A stretch of DNA of 64,000 bases from Ctenosaura bakeri (GCA_948474755.1 CAOLHI010002134.1:1-64000); one strand, 5' to 3'; counted from the stretch's first letter, positions 44,686 to 56,676 are shown. Numbers and translations are program-made. Notes: generated by a model from the sequence alone, not told the origin.

Positions 44686-44689
44686 ATGC

Positions 44690-47600
44690 CATACCACATA
44701 TCATGCAATATCATGCATTGTAGTGCCATGTGATATTCTCAAGTCATATCATGTCAAATCAAGTGATATCATGCAATATGCTGCTATGACATTATACCAT
44801 GTCATATGATACAGTAACATGCTATATGCTGTTTATCATGTCATGTCACACTATATAATTAAATATCACGCCATATGTTCTTATCATGCGGTATCACGTG
44901 TTCTCATCTGATATCATGCAGTATCATGCCATAAGCTGTTCTGAGGTCATATCATCCCAAATCATGCAATATCACACTTTATGCTGTCATGATGCTATAC
45001 CACGAAATATGCTGCCGTATCATGTCATGCCATGTCATGCAATATCATGTGACATTGCAATGTATGCTGTTTTCAAGTTTTATCATGCCATATCACGCAA
45101 TATGCAGTCATGATGTTATACCATGCCATCTCACGTCATATCACGCTATACACTATTATCATGCCATGTCACACCATATCATACAATATCATGCCTCATC
45201 ACACCACATGTGGTTGAAGCAGGATATCACGCCATATCACATGTTATCACACCATACACTATCACACTATGTCACTCCATATCATATAGTATGACTTCAT
45301 ATCAAACCACATGCCGTTGAAGCACAATAGCAAAACATATCACACAATATAATGTTCTCGAGATCTATCACGCCACATCTTCCGTTATCATGACATCTCA
45401 CACCATAAACTGTTGTCAAGTCATATCATGCTATATCATGCAATATCACGTAATATCACAATACATGCTGTTATAACGTGATATCTCACTATGTCATGCA
45501 ATATCGTGCCATATGCGATTCTCAAGTCATATCATTCCATATTATCACCAAACACATGACTGAAACACCATATTGCACCACATCACACCATATAACGCTT
45601 TATCATGTGATATCATACCATATGCTATTATCACACTATGTAACACAATATCACGCCACAATATCACACAGTATCACATCGCATGTGGTAGAAGAACGAT
45701 ATCATGTCATATCATGCCATATGCTATTCTCTAGTACTAGCATGCCATATCACGCAATATCATGCAATATGCTTTCATGATATGACCACATATCACGTCA
45801 TATGCTTTTATCATACGATCTCTCATCATATCATGCAATATCATGCAATATCGTGTAATATGCTGTTATCACATGATATCACGCCATAACTTGCGATATC
45901 ACCATATGCTGTTCTCAATCATATCTATTTATACTATATCTATATATGCTATATCATGTATCATGCAAAATCGCCATATCATGCTGTATCACACATGTAC
46001 TATTATCATGCCATGTCATGCCATATCACACCATATTCAGTTGAAGTATTTTATCATGCTGTCTCACACCATATTACACCATATGCTGTTCTAAAGTCAT
46101 ACCATGCAATATTAAGCTATATCATGAAATATGCTGTCATGACGTTATACCACACCATGTGTCAACATATCACGCCATATGCTGTTATCATATCATGCAA
46201 TAGCACACTATATCATGCCATATTGTTATCTTGTGATATCATGTCATATCATGTGATATCGCGCCAGATGCTGTTCTTCACCCATATTACACCATATCAT
46301 GTTGTCATGAAGATATAGCACTCCATATGACACTGTATGACATCATATGCTGTTATCGTGCTGTGACACACCATATCATGCAATATCACGTCATATGGTT
46401 TTATCATGAAATATCATGCCATATCCTGCAATATCGCAATAAATGCTGTTTTCAAGTTATGCAACATCACACAGTATCACATAATACTCTGTTATGAAGT
46501 TATACCATGCCATATCATGCTGTATCATGCCATACGCTATTATCACACCATGTCACACCATATCATACAATACCACGTCATATCATACCATACACTGTTG
46601 ATCATGCGATATCACACAATATGCTGTTGTCATCTTATCATGCAATATCATGCAATACACTGTCATGATGTTATACCACACCGTATGGCACCATATCACA
46701 CCATATACCATCATGCCATATCATGCTATATTGTGCAATATCACGCAATATCATGTTGTATGGTGTTATCATGTTATATCAGGCCATATAATGCAATATC
46801 GTGCCATATGCCTTTATCTAGTTATAAAACGCCATATAATGCAATATCACTCTATATGCTGTTATACTGTCATATCATACGGGATCACACCATACTGTGC
46901 CATATGCTATTATGATGCCGTGTCGTGCCATATCATACCAAATCATACAATATCATGCCTTATGCTGTTCTCAAATCAATTCATGTCATATCACGTGATA
47001 TCACACAATATCCTCTTATGACACTATCACGCTGTATCACGTAATACACTATTATCATGCCATGTCACTCGATATCATACAATATCATGCCATAATATGC
47101 CATACATGGTTCAAGCATGTTGTCACGCTATATCACATGATCTCACACCGTATCATGCGATATCATGCCATATGTTGTTCTGAAATCATATCATGCAACA
47201 TCATGTAATAGACAATATGCTGTCATGACGTTATACCATGTCATGTGTCATTGAATCACTGTGTATGCTGTTATCCTGCAATGTCATGCCATATCATGCA
47301 ATATCATACCAAATGCTGTTATCACACAATATCATGGTAAATGCTGTTCTCAACTCATAGAATGTCATATCACGCAAAATGTTGTTATTACAACATACCA
47401 CACAGCATCACTCTGAAGAGCACTATACGTTATTATCACGCTATGTCATGGTATATCATACAATATCACGCCGTATCACTACATACACACTTGCACCACG
47501 ACATCTTGCCATATCACATGATATCAAACCATATCATGTGATATCAGGCCATATGCTCTCTCAAATCATGGCATGCCACATCATGCAGTATCATGCCATA

Positions 47601-47816
47601 TGCTGTTCTCAAGTCATATGTCATATCACACATTATCACACAATATACTGTCATGATGTTATAACATGCTATATGACTGCTTGTCATGCCATACTCTGTT
47701 ATCATACCATGTCACGCCATATCATACAATATCACACCATATCATGCCACATTCAGTTGAAGCATGATATCATGTCATTCCATACCATATGCTGTTCTCA
47801 AGTCACATCATGCCAT
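44690..47816. repeat. 10-bp-based satellite, block 1
   Basis: It is built from ten-base words such as ATATCATGCC, ATATCACGCA and ATATCATACA. Longer recurring phrases interrupt them: TGCTGTTCTCAAGTCATATC, TGTCATGATGTTATACCA and GTTGAAGCACGATATC. Three words make 30 bases without a stop, which explains many short open frames rich in His, Ile, Ser and Tyr; these are not genes. The block is continuous with 54905-55138 and 59411-62260, from which it is separated by insertions. Confidence 0.95.
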
Positions 47817-48152
47817 AAGAACAGGTTGCTTACCTGTAACTGTAGTTCTTCGAGTGGTCATTTGTGCCTCATACAATAGGAGCTATTGCGCCTGCGCGGT
47901 AGCATACGGAAAATTCCAGAGCTTAGTAGCTTGGCGGGAACCCCTCCCCCACGTCGGTACTGTGCATGCTCCTCCCGCCGAGCAACGGTCACTCCTCAGT
48001 TCTGTGGTCCGCCGTAGGAAGTACAGGGACCTGAAAAAGAGGGGATGGAAGGGTGGGTGTGATGAGGCACAGATGACCACTCGAAGAACTACAGTTACAG
48101 GTAAGCAACCTGTTCTTCTTCGTGGTCTCTGTGCCTCATACAATAGGAGACA
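47817..48152 (-). repeat. DIRS element 2: 3' terminal repeat and internal complementary region
   Basis: The 3' terminal repeat is 47817-48010. About 50 bases later, 48060-48118 is the reverse complement of the outermost 60 bases (AAGAACAGGTTGCTTACCTG... at 47817). The adjoining 48110-48152 (TTCTTCTTCGTGGTCTCTGT...) is complementary to the right outer end at 54870-54904. A region matching both element tips joined together is the internal complementary region that DIRS elements are thought to use in making a circular intermediate. Confidence 0.8.
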
Positions 48153-48185
48153 GCATAGCTTACCAGTAGGACGGTGGGTCAGGTC

Positions 48186-49200
48186 CTAGAGTACAGAAGC
48201 CAGCACAGCACGTCCAAATCGGGCATCTCTACGGGACCGGCAATCGAGCCTGTAGTGGCGCACGAAGGTCGATGGCTGGGACCAGGTTGCCACATGACAT
48301 AACTCAGGCAGGTCTACGCCTCTGAGGAGAGCTGCTGATGTCGCCACGGCTCTTGTAGAGTGGGCCCGAAGGAAGACCGATGGAGGTTGCTTTGCGAGCT
48401 CGTAGGTCAGATGTATGGTGTTGACAACCCACTTTGAGAAACGTTGGGTTGACACCTTAAGTCCTCTCCGACTGCCTCTGTAACAGACAAAGAAATGTGG
48501 AGTCTGTCGAAAAACAGAGGTCCTGTCGGTGTAGAAGGCCAGGGCTCTGCAGACATCGAGGGAATGCAGGGAACTCTCCAATGCAGTAGTCGGTCCCGGG
48601 TAGAAAGTTGGTAGGATAATATCTTGAGACAGGTGGAAAGTGGACACCACCTTCAGCAGGAACGAGATGTCAGGCCGGAGAACCACCTTATCTTTGTGGA
48701 AGACTAGGTAGGGTTCATCGCTGCGAAGCGCTGTCAATTCTCCGGCTCTCCTGGCAGAGGTAATTGCTACCAAAAAGGCTGTCTTCATAGTGAGGAGCCT
48801 GTCATCTGCGGTTGCTAAGGGTTCAAAGGGCGGCCTCGAGAGTTGCGACAGTACTAGGGATAGAGACCATGGCAGTATCGGCGGCGATACCGGCGGGTAG
48901 AGATGTTGAAGGCCCTTTAGGAACCGCCTCACGGTGTCATCGCGGAAGAAGGCCGCCGATGGGGATCGTGGAGGCTGGTAAGCAACGATCCCGGCCAGGT
49001 ACACCTTAAGTGAGGAGAAAGTCAAGCCTTGCTCGCGAAGACTTAGAAGGAAGTGGAGAACCGTCGGCAAGCTGGTTGGTATCAGAGGGTCTCCTCGGGA
49101 CTGTGCGAAAGTTACAAAACGGCGCCATTTGTAGTGATAGTTGCGGCGCGTAGACTCCTTTCTGGCCGCTATGAGGACGTTCCCAATGACGGGGTCATCT
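48186..49200 (-). pseudogene. DIRS tyrosine recombinase, second copy (complete domain)
   Basis: An open stretch of 294 codons begins at 49070 and its N-terminal extension is readable to about 49200. The core-binding part includes LAGIVAYQPPRSPSAAFF. The catalytic part shows the first Arg in TSARRAGELTALRSDEPYLV, the H-x-x-R box in RAHSTRAVATSAALL, and the C-terminal VATWSQPSTFVRHYRLD with the Tyr nucleophile. It ends in VLASVL and a stop at 48186. The catalytic residues all appear present, so this domain is intact although its upstream fusion partner is frameshifted near 49200. It would integrate the circular DNA copy. Confidence 0.85.
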
Positions 49201-49915
49201 AAGGCGATATCCTCCAGGCATGGAGGGCCAGGAGTGGTAGGTCCGGATGCAGTACATGGCTGTCAGAGTGTGAGAGAAGATCCAGTACCGATGGAAGTCG
49301 GAGAACCTGACCCTGCACGGCTTGAAGCAGGGGAGCGAACCAATGTTGCCTCGGCCAGTACGGGGCCACGAGGATGATGTCGGCACAGTCTGCGAGGATT
49401 TTTGACACTACTCGGCCCAGCAACGGGAACGGGGAAAACGCATAGAGAAGACCCACATTCCATCTGAACTGGAAGGCGTCTCCGATAGAGCGTCGGTCCC
49501 TTCCGGCCCTCGAACAGAATCAGGGACATTTCACATTCTCTTGTCTGGCGAATAGGTCGATCTCGGGCTCCCCCCATCGTTCGCCATGGTGGCGCAGTGG
49601 TTAAATGCCAGTCCTGCAAGCCACAAGGTTATGAGTTTGATCCTGCCCAGCTCCAAGGTTGAATCAGCCTTCCATCCTTTCGCAGGTCGGTAAAATGAGT
49701 ACCCAGCTTGTTGGGGGCATGTATATAAATGTTTCGATATACATGCTATTTGTAAGTTGTTCGCCTCCTCGATCCATATGGAGAGGCGGGATACAAATAA
49801 ATAAATAAATAAATAAATAATTTAAAACAAAGATCGTCTGGAAGGCCGCAGTGGAGAGGGACCACTCGTGGTGGGGAGACGTCTCCCTGCTGAGCGCGTC
49901 CGCCTGAGTGTTGTG
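49200..49915 (-). pseudogene. DIRS RNase H end and linker, second copy
   Basis: From the junction at about 49915 it reads 'NTQADALSRETSPHHEWSLS' and TAAFQTI, is broken by the SINE (49586-49825), and resumes with ERWGEPEIDLFARQENVKC. It has a stop near 49525, then continues as FQFRWNVGLLYAFSPFPLLG (about 49470-49410) and 'APYWPRQHWFAPLLQ'. The same linker occurs in the first copy at about 51140-50760. A frameshift near 49200 separates it from the recombinase. Confidence 0.85.
49586..49825 (+). mobile_element. tRNA-derived SINE in DIRS element 2
   Basis: Same family as 5527-5759: box A TGGCGCAGTGGTTAAATGCC, box B GGTTATGAGTTTGATCC, tail GAGAGGCGGGATACAAATAA followed by (ATAA)n. It separates the codons for QTI and ERWG of the DIRS linker. 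No clear target duplication. Confidence 0.92.
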
Positions 49916-52720
49916 CTGCAGATGTGGCCACGGCCCTGGTAGAGTGGGCCCGGAGGAGGGCTGGCGGAGGCTTCCTGGCAAGCTCATACGCCAGCTCAAT
50001 AGTCTGTGCCACACACTTGGAGAATCACTGGGTGGATACCTTATGGCCCTTTCGTCGCCTGCCATAGCAGATGAACAGGTGAGGTGATTGTCGGAAAGGG
50101 GCAGTCCTGTCCCTGTAGAATGCCAAGGCCTGACGCACATCCAAGGAGTGGAGGGACCACTCCAACGGTGTTGCCAGGTTCGGGAAGAAGGTTGGTAAGA
50201 TGATATCCTGGCTGAGATGGAAGCTGGACACCACCTTTGGTAGGAAAGAAATGTCTGGTCGGAGAACGACCTTGTTTCTGTGGAAGACGAGGTATGGCTC
50301 ATCAATCCTCAAAGCTGTCAGCTCCCCTGCACACCTGGCCGAGGTGACAGCCACCAGGAGGGCAGTCTTCAAAGTAAGCAGCCTGTCGTCAGCAGTCGCC
50401 ATGGGCTCGAAGGGCGGTCTCGTAAGCTGCGATAGCACCAATGATAACGACCACGGCGGTAGCGGCAGCGATACTGGCGGGTATAAGTGTTGGAGGCCCT
50501 TCAGGAACTGCTTGACGGTACCGTCTCGAAAGAGCGTTGCTGACGGAGATCGTGGCGGTTGATATGCCACGATAGCGGCGAGGTAGACCTTCAAGGACGG
50601 GAAGGCTAAGCCTTGCTGCCAAAGATGTAGAAGGAACTGGAGCACGGTAGGCATGTTGACTGGTGATACTGGCTCCCTCCTTTCCTCAGCAAAGGCCACA
50701 AAGCGGCGCCACTTGTAGTGGTAGTTGCGGCGCATTGACTCCTTCCTGGCCACTGTCAAGACGTTGCCGATGATAAGGTCGGCTACGGCGATATCCTCCA
50801 GGCATGAAGGGCCAAGAACGGCAGGTCTGGGTGGAGTACGTGGCCGCCGGGAATGGAAGAGCAGGTCCGGTGTCGATGGGAGCCTCAGGAGACAGTCGCG
50901 GGCAGCCTCGAGTAGGGGCGCGAACCAGTGCTCCCTCAGCCAGTACGGGGCCACGAGGATGACGTCCACTCGGTCGGCGAGGATCTTGGAAATCACGCGA
51001 CCGAGGAGGGGAAACAGAGGGAACGCGTACAGGAGCCCCTCATTCCACCTGAATTGGAAGGCATCCCCGATGGAATTCCGATCGCAGTCGGCCCTCAAGC
51101 AGAAGCGGCAGCACTTCGCATTCTCGCCGGTCGCAAAGAGGTCGACGACGGACTCACCCCATCGGTCCCGGATCATCTGGAACGCTCTGTTGTAGAGGGA
51201 CCACTCGTGGTGGGAGGAGGTGTCCCTGCTGAGCGCGTCCACCATGGTGTTCTCCTGCCCGGCCACGTGAACCGCCACTGGATGGATTCCTAGTGGAACG
51301 CACCAGTTCCAGAGGTCCAGGGCGATGTCGAGGAGGGTGGTCGAGTGCGTGCCGCCCTGCCTGTTGACATAGCAGACCGCCATCGTGTTGTCCGTGAGGA
51401 CCAGTACCGTCCAGTTCATGACGCGATGGCGAAGCACTCTCAGGGCTTTGAATATGGAGAGCAGCACAGGAGCATTGATGTGGAGGACGGTCTCGTCGTC
51501 CATCCACCGGCCCCGGACTCTGAGTTCGCCAGAGTGGGCTCCCCAGCCGTAGAGGGAGGCGTCCATGGTCACCGTGACGTTTGGAGTCTGTGCCCGGAAG
51601 GGCATTCCGGACAGAAGGTGGTCGTAAGACTGCCACCAAAGGAGGGAGGGCCGAATCTCCGACGGCAGCGTGAGGTGCATCCTCTGGTTGTCACGGAGCG
51701 GGTTGAAGTCTCGGACGAACCAGTGTTGCTGCGGTCTCGCGCAGAGCCTGGAGAGGTACATCACTGTGGTGGTGGAGGCCATGTAGCCAAGGAGCTCCTG
51801 GATCCTCCTGGCCGATATTGACGGTGCACTGTAGGCTGCCGGCAGAAAAGCCCTGGCCGATACCGAGTCCAAGGTTGCGCCAATGAAGTCCAGGATCCTC
51901 GTCAGCTCGAGGTGGGACTTCTTGGGGTTGATGCGGAGTCCAAGACGGGTCAAAAGTGTCAGTGTCCCATGAATATCAGCGTAAAGTTTCTGTCTGCAGG
52001 ATGCCACCAACAGCCAATTGTCCAAGTACGGATAGATGGAGATGCCCTTCGTCCGCAGGTACGATGCCACTGCGGCCATGCATTTGGTGAAGACCCTGGG
52101 CGCGGTGGAGAAGCCAACCGGTAGCACCTTGTACTGGTAGCAGGTGCCGTCAATGGCGAATCACAGGAATCGTCTGTGCTGCGGATGAATGGCGATGTGG
52201 AAGTAAGCTTCCTTGAGATCGCTGGAGGCGAACCAGTCTCCCCGGGAAAGAAAGGGGAGGATCGAAGAAAGTGTCACCATCTTGAACTTTCTGGGGCGGA
52301 TGAAGCTGTTTACACCCCTGAAGTCCAGGATGGGTCGCAAGGTTCCATCCACCTTCGATACCGTGAAGTACTGGGAGAAGAAGCCAGTGTTGGAGTCTGA
52401 GGATGGGAGTGTCTTGATCGCTCCCTTTCGAAGAAGGGACTGGATCTCTTCCAGCAGGGCCGGGCTGGCCAGGGTGGAAAGGTAGATACCTCACGGTGGA
52501 ATATCTTGAAATTCTATGGCGTAGCAAGGCGGATGATGGAAAGCACCCAAGAGTCCGTGGTGACGTGGCGCCATTCGGCGAGGTGTCTGGCCAGGGCCGG
52601 CTGATCTCGGAGGAGCGCTGGCAGGCTGAATGTTGGTAATGGTGGCGACCTGCAGAAACCCTCAAAAGTGGAACTTCGCCTCGGAGGACAACTTCTTCGA
52701 TGACGAAGCCAGTCACCGCC
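49915..52720 (-). pseudogene. DIRS element 2 RT-RNase H-recombinase polyprotein
   Basis: RT begins near 52350 (MDGTLRPILDFRGVNSFIRP) with 'GDWFASSDLKEAYFHIAIHP'. A TGA at about 52157 interrupts it where the partner frame expects Arg (CGA), a CpG-type change. A 700-codon open stretch (52127-50025) follows: LPVGFSTAPRVFTKC, the RT catalytic box as YLDN in SIYPYLDNWLLVA, RNase H 'VTMDASLYGWGAHSGE' and 'VLTDNTMAVCYVNRQGGTHS', the linker, and the recombinase N-terminal two thirds. A TGA after KVSTQ ends it at 50025; the frame reads on to RAHSTRAVATSAA at about 49915, where it jumps to the second copy. The terminal Tyr segment is missing. Confidence 0.88.
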
Positions 52721-54530
52721 TGAAGGGTCTCTGGGCGGAGAAGGCAGTCAACAGCCTAGACTGGGCGGAGTGGGTGGACCTCTGCTGGTATGAAGCAGTT
52801 AACCACCGTCGCCAGGACTGGCGCGAGCCGGAAAATTGATGGGACTGGGACGGCTGGTGGATCCCCATCTTCTTGGCCGTTAGTCGGGCCTTCACAATGG
52901 AGTCCATCATCTCGTCTGTGGCGGAGTTGAAGAGCCCCTGGCCATCAAAGGGGAGGTCCTCAATCCGCCTCTGGCTGTCCTCCTGTAGGCCAGACGAGCG
53001 AAGCCATGCATGCCGGCAGAGCGCGACCGAGCCAACCATCACCCTCGAAGCAACCTCCATAGCATGCTTCGAGGACAATATCTGTTGGCTGGAGATCGCT
53101 ACGGCCTCGTTGTACAGATGGGAGGCGGTGGTGCGGCTCTCCTCCGGGAGGCTAGACAAGAGAGGGGTGAGCTGGTCTAGGATCTTGCGCAGGTATGCCT
53201 GCGTGTTAGACACTCTGATGTTAAGGGAGGAGGCAGTGTAGAACCTCCTCCCAAAAGTGCCCCTCTCGATCTGGTGGCATGGTATGGGCCCTATTGCCTC
53301 CCTTGACCTGCGCCGACTCCACTACAATGGTGTTCGATACCGGATGGCTGAAGAGGAAGTCCGCCTTCTCCTTCTGCATCCGGTACAGGTGCTCCAGTCG
53401 AGGAGGAATCGGCTGGGCGGATGCCGGTTTCTCCCAGGCCTTCAGCAACTTGGGCAGGAGGGGAAGCGGGGTGGCAGCCTGTTGTTGAGTCTCCACGAGC
53501 TCGAAACCCGGGTCCTCTTCCTCGGGTTCTGGCTGTGCCACCTTCAAGCCAAGGGTCGCCGCCATCCGGAGAAGCATGGCGGAGAACTGTTGAATGTCCT
53601 CCGGTGCTGTCTCCGGTGTCGGCTCACCAAACCCCAGCGGGGGTGACTCATGTGAAGCCGGAGTCAGGTCTTCCGATTCAGTTCCCGAGTCGTCGGATTG
53701 GACGGACGATGACCAGGAATGCTCGGGAGATCTCACCGGGGATCCCTGTACCTCAGGGCACTGGGGAAACCGGTGAAGTGGTACCGACCATGTTGCAGTC
53801 GGTACCGTGGCCGCACTCGTCCGGGTGACTGAGGTGATAGGGACCAACGTAGGGTGCACCTTCATAGCCGCCAAGGCAAGCGATGTTGTCACTGTTGTGG
53901 CCACCCTCTGAGTAGCGGTAGACTCGACGGGGCACGTGGCGGTGGCTGTAACCCTCGGAGGTGGGGAGATCGCCCGGTAACATGGCGATGGTTCCCTCGC
54001 CCTACAATACCGAGGGGAGGGAGACCTGGTGCGCGAGCGCTCGTGTTTCCGCTCAGCTCTGGACAGTGACCAGGACCGCCGGTAGGGCACTCAATGCCTG
54101 GTTTCATAGTGGGGTGCTTCCTCTATGCTGCGGTCGGTGACCTCGGTGATTCGGAAGCCTTTCCGGCTGCAGGAGTCCCCTTTGCTGTCTTGTCTGCCGA
54201 AAACAGCTTCGGGATCCGCGGAACCGCGGAGATGGGCGTCCGCTGTCCCGGTACCGAGCCCGGTACCGACGAGGTGGACAGGACGGTAGCCGCCGATACC
54301 ATCGGGGTTGATGCCACTCTCGATGGGGCCATCTCTGCACGCGGCGTTTCCTCCCGTGCCCTGAGCAACTGTTCCCAACAGTATGACTTAAGTCATGACG
54401 ACCGGTTTCTCAGGGTTTGGGAGGTAAATTTGCGGCAAATTACACAAGACCTGGTGTTATGGATCTCGCCCAAACAAAGCAAACACTGCGAGTGTTTGTC
54501 AGCGAGAGCGCCCGCAGGACATGCACTTTT
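52713..54530 (-). pseudogene. DIRS element 2 gag
   Basis: The N-terminus (about 54520-54390) has a Cys-rich motif CLLCLGEIHNTRSCVIC with a stop shortly after. A Ser/Thr/Pro-rich linker follows, then a 289-codon stretch (54090-53221) ending in TIVVESAQVKGGNRAHTMPP, the conserved DIRS gag segment. A one-base frameshift near 53235 breaks the segment that reads FYTASSLNIRVSNTQAYLRK in the next frame. The C-terminal part (53213-52713) contains 'RIEDLPFDGQGLFNSATDEM'. Gag would form the particle for reverse transcription. It precedes the RT frame without a long gap. Confidence 0.82.
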
Positions 54531-54744
54531 TAAAAAGAGACATAGAACGGAGAGAGAAGATTGAAGGAGGTCGAAAAGTGAAGGACGAAGAAGAAGGGAG
54601 AGAGAAAATAAATCAAGTCACCAAAGTCCAGTCCGTAATCCAAGCCGAGGTCAGAAAAACAAGCCGAAAATCCAAAAAAGCCAAACAAAACAGTCCAAGA
54701 TGCGAGGAACAAGCCAAGAACCTTCCGTTCGCAACGGCGGACGA

Positions 54745-54904
54745 GAAAGAACTGGGGAGTGGCCGTTGCTCGGTGGGAGGAGCATGCACAGTACCAGCGT
54801 GGGGTAGGGGTCCCCACCAAGCTACAAAGCTCTGGAATCTTCCGAATGCTCCCGCGCATGCGCGAATGCTCCCAGTGTATGAAGGCACTGGACCACGAAG
54901 AAGA
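54745..54904 (-). repeat. DIRS element 2 5' terminal repeat
   Basis: Reverse complement of 47850-48012 with small differences: shared GTGCATGCTCCTCCC, TTCCAGAGCTT and GGTCCAGTGCCTTCATAC-like ends. It ends at GAAGAAGAA before satellite sequence resumes (TCATGCCATATC). Confidence 0.88.
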
Positions 54905-55138
54905 ATCATGCCATATCACACCATATCACGTGATATCATACCATATGCTGTTCTCAAGTCATATCATGCCATATTACGCAATACCGTGAAATATGCTTTT
55001 ATGACATTATGCACACCTTATCATGCCATGTCATGGCATTTTATGCAATATCACAGCTTATCAAGCCATACACAGATAGCACGATATCACACTATATCAT
55101 GCCATATCATATGATATAACCCCATCTGCTGTTCTGAA
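54905..55138. repeat. 10-bp-based satellite, block 2
   Basis: Continuation of the satellite at 44690-47816 between two insertions. Contains the perfect palindrome ATATCACGTGATAT near 54924. Confidence 0.95.
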
Positions 55139-55487
55139 GCAAGAACTGATTCAAACACGCAGAGATAAACATGCGAAAGCAAGATTTATTCTGGAGCTCA
55201 AGCAGAGTACAATTGACGTTAGTAATGCAAACTGATAAAATTCCCAGAGACAGTAGATTATAACTCTTTCCCTCATTCCCACAGAACCAATTAAGGTTGA
55301 CCTTGTGTGTTCCAACTCCTAAGTGGTTACTAGGATACAATCAGCAGAGAACTTAGATGGTATGCTGATACAATGGGCAGCTGCAAGCAAACAGGCTGAC
55401 TGCATAAACTACATATTAACAGCATCAAACTACTAGATGTCCCATCTGTAATGTCTCCCCATACCCATATGAAGAGGAACCTCGACA
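55139..55487 (-). repeat. 3' LTR of deleted gypsy element
   Basis: About 90% like 59048-59410, including GCAAGATTTATTCTGGAGCT and GGTTGACCTTGTGTGTTCCA. Starts TGTCGAGGTT on the minus strand; its other tip is altered next to the satellite. Confidence 0.88.
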
Positions 55488-55929
55488 TCCTGCCCATCCC
55501 AAAACATCACAATAATACATAGGAAAGAGGGGAAGGGAGGGGGAGACAAGGGAAGTAAAGGAGAATGGGGAACAAAGACAATAATAACAAGGCAGGTGAA
55601 ATGTCGAAGCAGAAGGCCAGGACTATGGAGGTGGAACCACAGCAACAGAAGCATCATCAGTCAACAAATAGGAACTCAAATGAGCTGGTTTGAGTAAGCT
55701 GGAATGAAACACAAGGTGAATATTTTTAAGTGAGGGCGGCAGCAAAAGTTCAAAAGTCACAGAGTTGATAGCTTGCTTCACAGGAAAAGGGCCAAGAAAC
55801 TTAGGGGACAGTTTTCTAGAAGGTCCAGAAGGGGAAATGTCTTTGGAGGAGAGATAAACAAGTTGTAGGAAGGGTTAGGCTGCTGTTTCTTGTCAACAAA
55901 GCATTTGTGTGAAGATTTAGCAGCCTTGG

Positions 55930-56127
55930 CCATTTCCGCACTACAGTATTAAAGTGCTGCTATTCCACTATCAACCTCGTATGGAAGTCTGGGGTTTGTA
56001 GTTTAGGGAAGGGCACTTCAAATTCTCAGCCAAAGATCTCTTTGGTCTCAGTAAACTACAAATCCCAGAATTCCACAGGGCGTTGAAAGTGGAATAGCAG
56101 CAGCTTAACACTGTAGTGCGGAAATGG
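55930..56127. mobile_element. MITE-like DNA transposon
   Basis: 198 bases with near-perfect inverted ends CCATTTCCGCACTACAGT, followed by AGTGCTGCTATTCCACT and its complement. The core carries AACTACAAATCCCAGAATTC, a motif seen in amniote non-autonomous DNA elements. CCTTG occurs next to both ends. No coding capacity; superfamily uncertain (hAT-like possible). Confidence 0.75.
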
Positions 56128-56614
56128 TCCTTGAGGGACCGGGCAACAGAATTCCAGGCATCAGAAATGTTTGTAGTACAGGAGGCGAGGGAGGGAGGTG
56201 AAGAATCTGGGAGAGAAACTGGGAGAGCAGGAAAAGGCCTGGGGTTGGTGCCTGAGACAATTTCAAAAGGAGTTTTACCAGTCAATGAATGCAAGGCAGA
56301 ATTCAAAGCAAATTCAGCAAAAGGCAAAAGAGAGGCCCAGTTGTTTTGGTTAGACTTGACAAAGCAGCGTAGATACCGTTCAAGGGATTGGTTAGTGCAT
56401 TCAGTTTGTGGATGATAGGCAGTGCTACGTTTCTGGGAAATGTCTAGGGCTTTAAGCAATGCAGTCCAAAATTTTGATGTGAAAATGGGGTCATGATTGG
56501 AGACAATAGCGGAAGGAAGTCCATGACGTTTCCAAATGTTAGCAATGAAAACATTGTCAAGCTTTTCAGCAGTAGGCACCTTCTTTAAGGGAACAAAATG
56601 AGATTGCTTGGAAA

Positions 56615-56676
<62 letters not shown>

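Larger units (their letters stand above)
47817..54904 (-). mobile_element. DIRS element 2, composite
   Basis: Minus-strand DIRS retrotransposon inserted in the 10-bp satellite. It has inverted terminal repeats of about 165-190 bases (54745-54904 and 47817-48010) and an internal complementary region at 48060-48152. Gag, RT, RNase H and tyrosine recombinase follow in order from right to left. The recombinase region is present twice: an incomplete copy ending at about 49915, then a second stretch from RNase H end to a complete recombinase (49915-48186). The two copies differ by roughly 20% at protein level, so the element looks like a join of two DIRS copies. A tRNA-SINE lies in the second part. 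Confidence 0.9.

Noticed and set aside
44886..47879. Many short frames rich in His, Ile, Ser and Tyr, also at 54759-55114 and 59804-62224
   Set aside because: By-product of a 10-base satellite whose three-word period of 30 bases has no stop.
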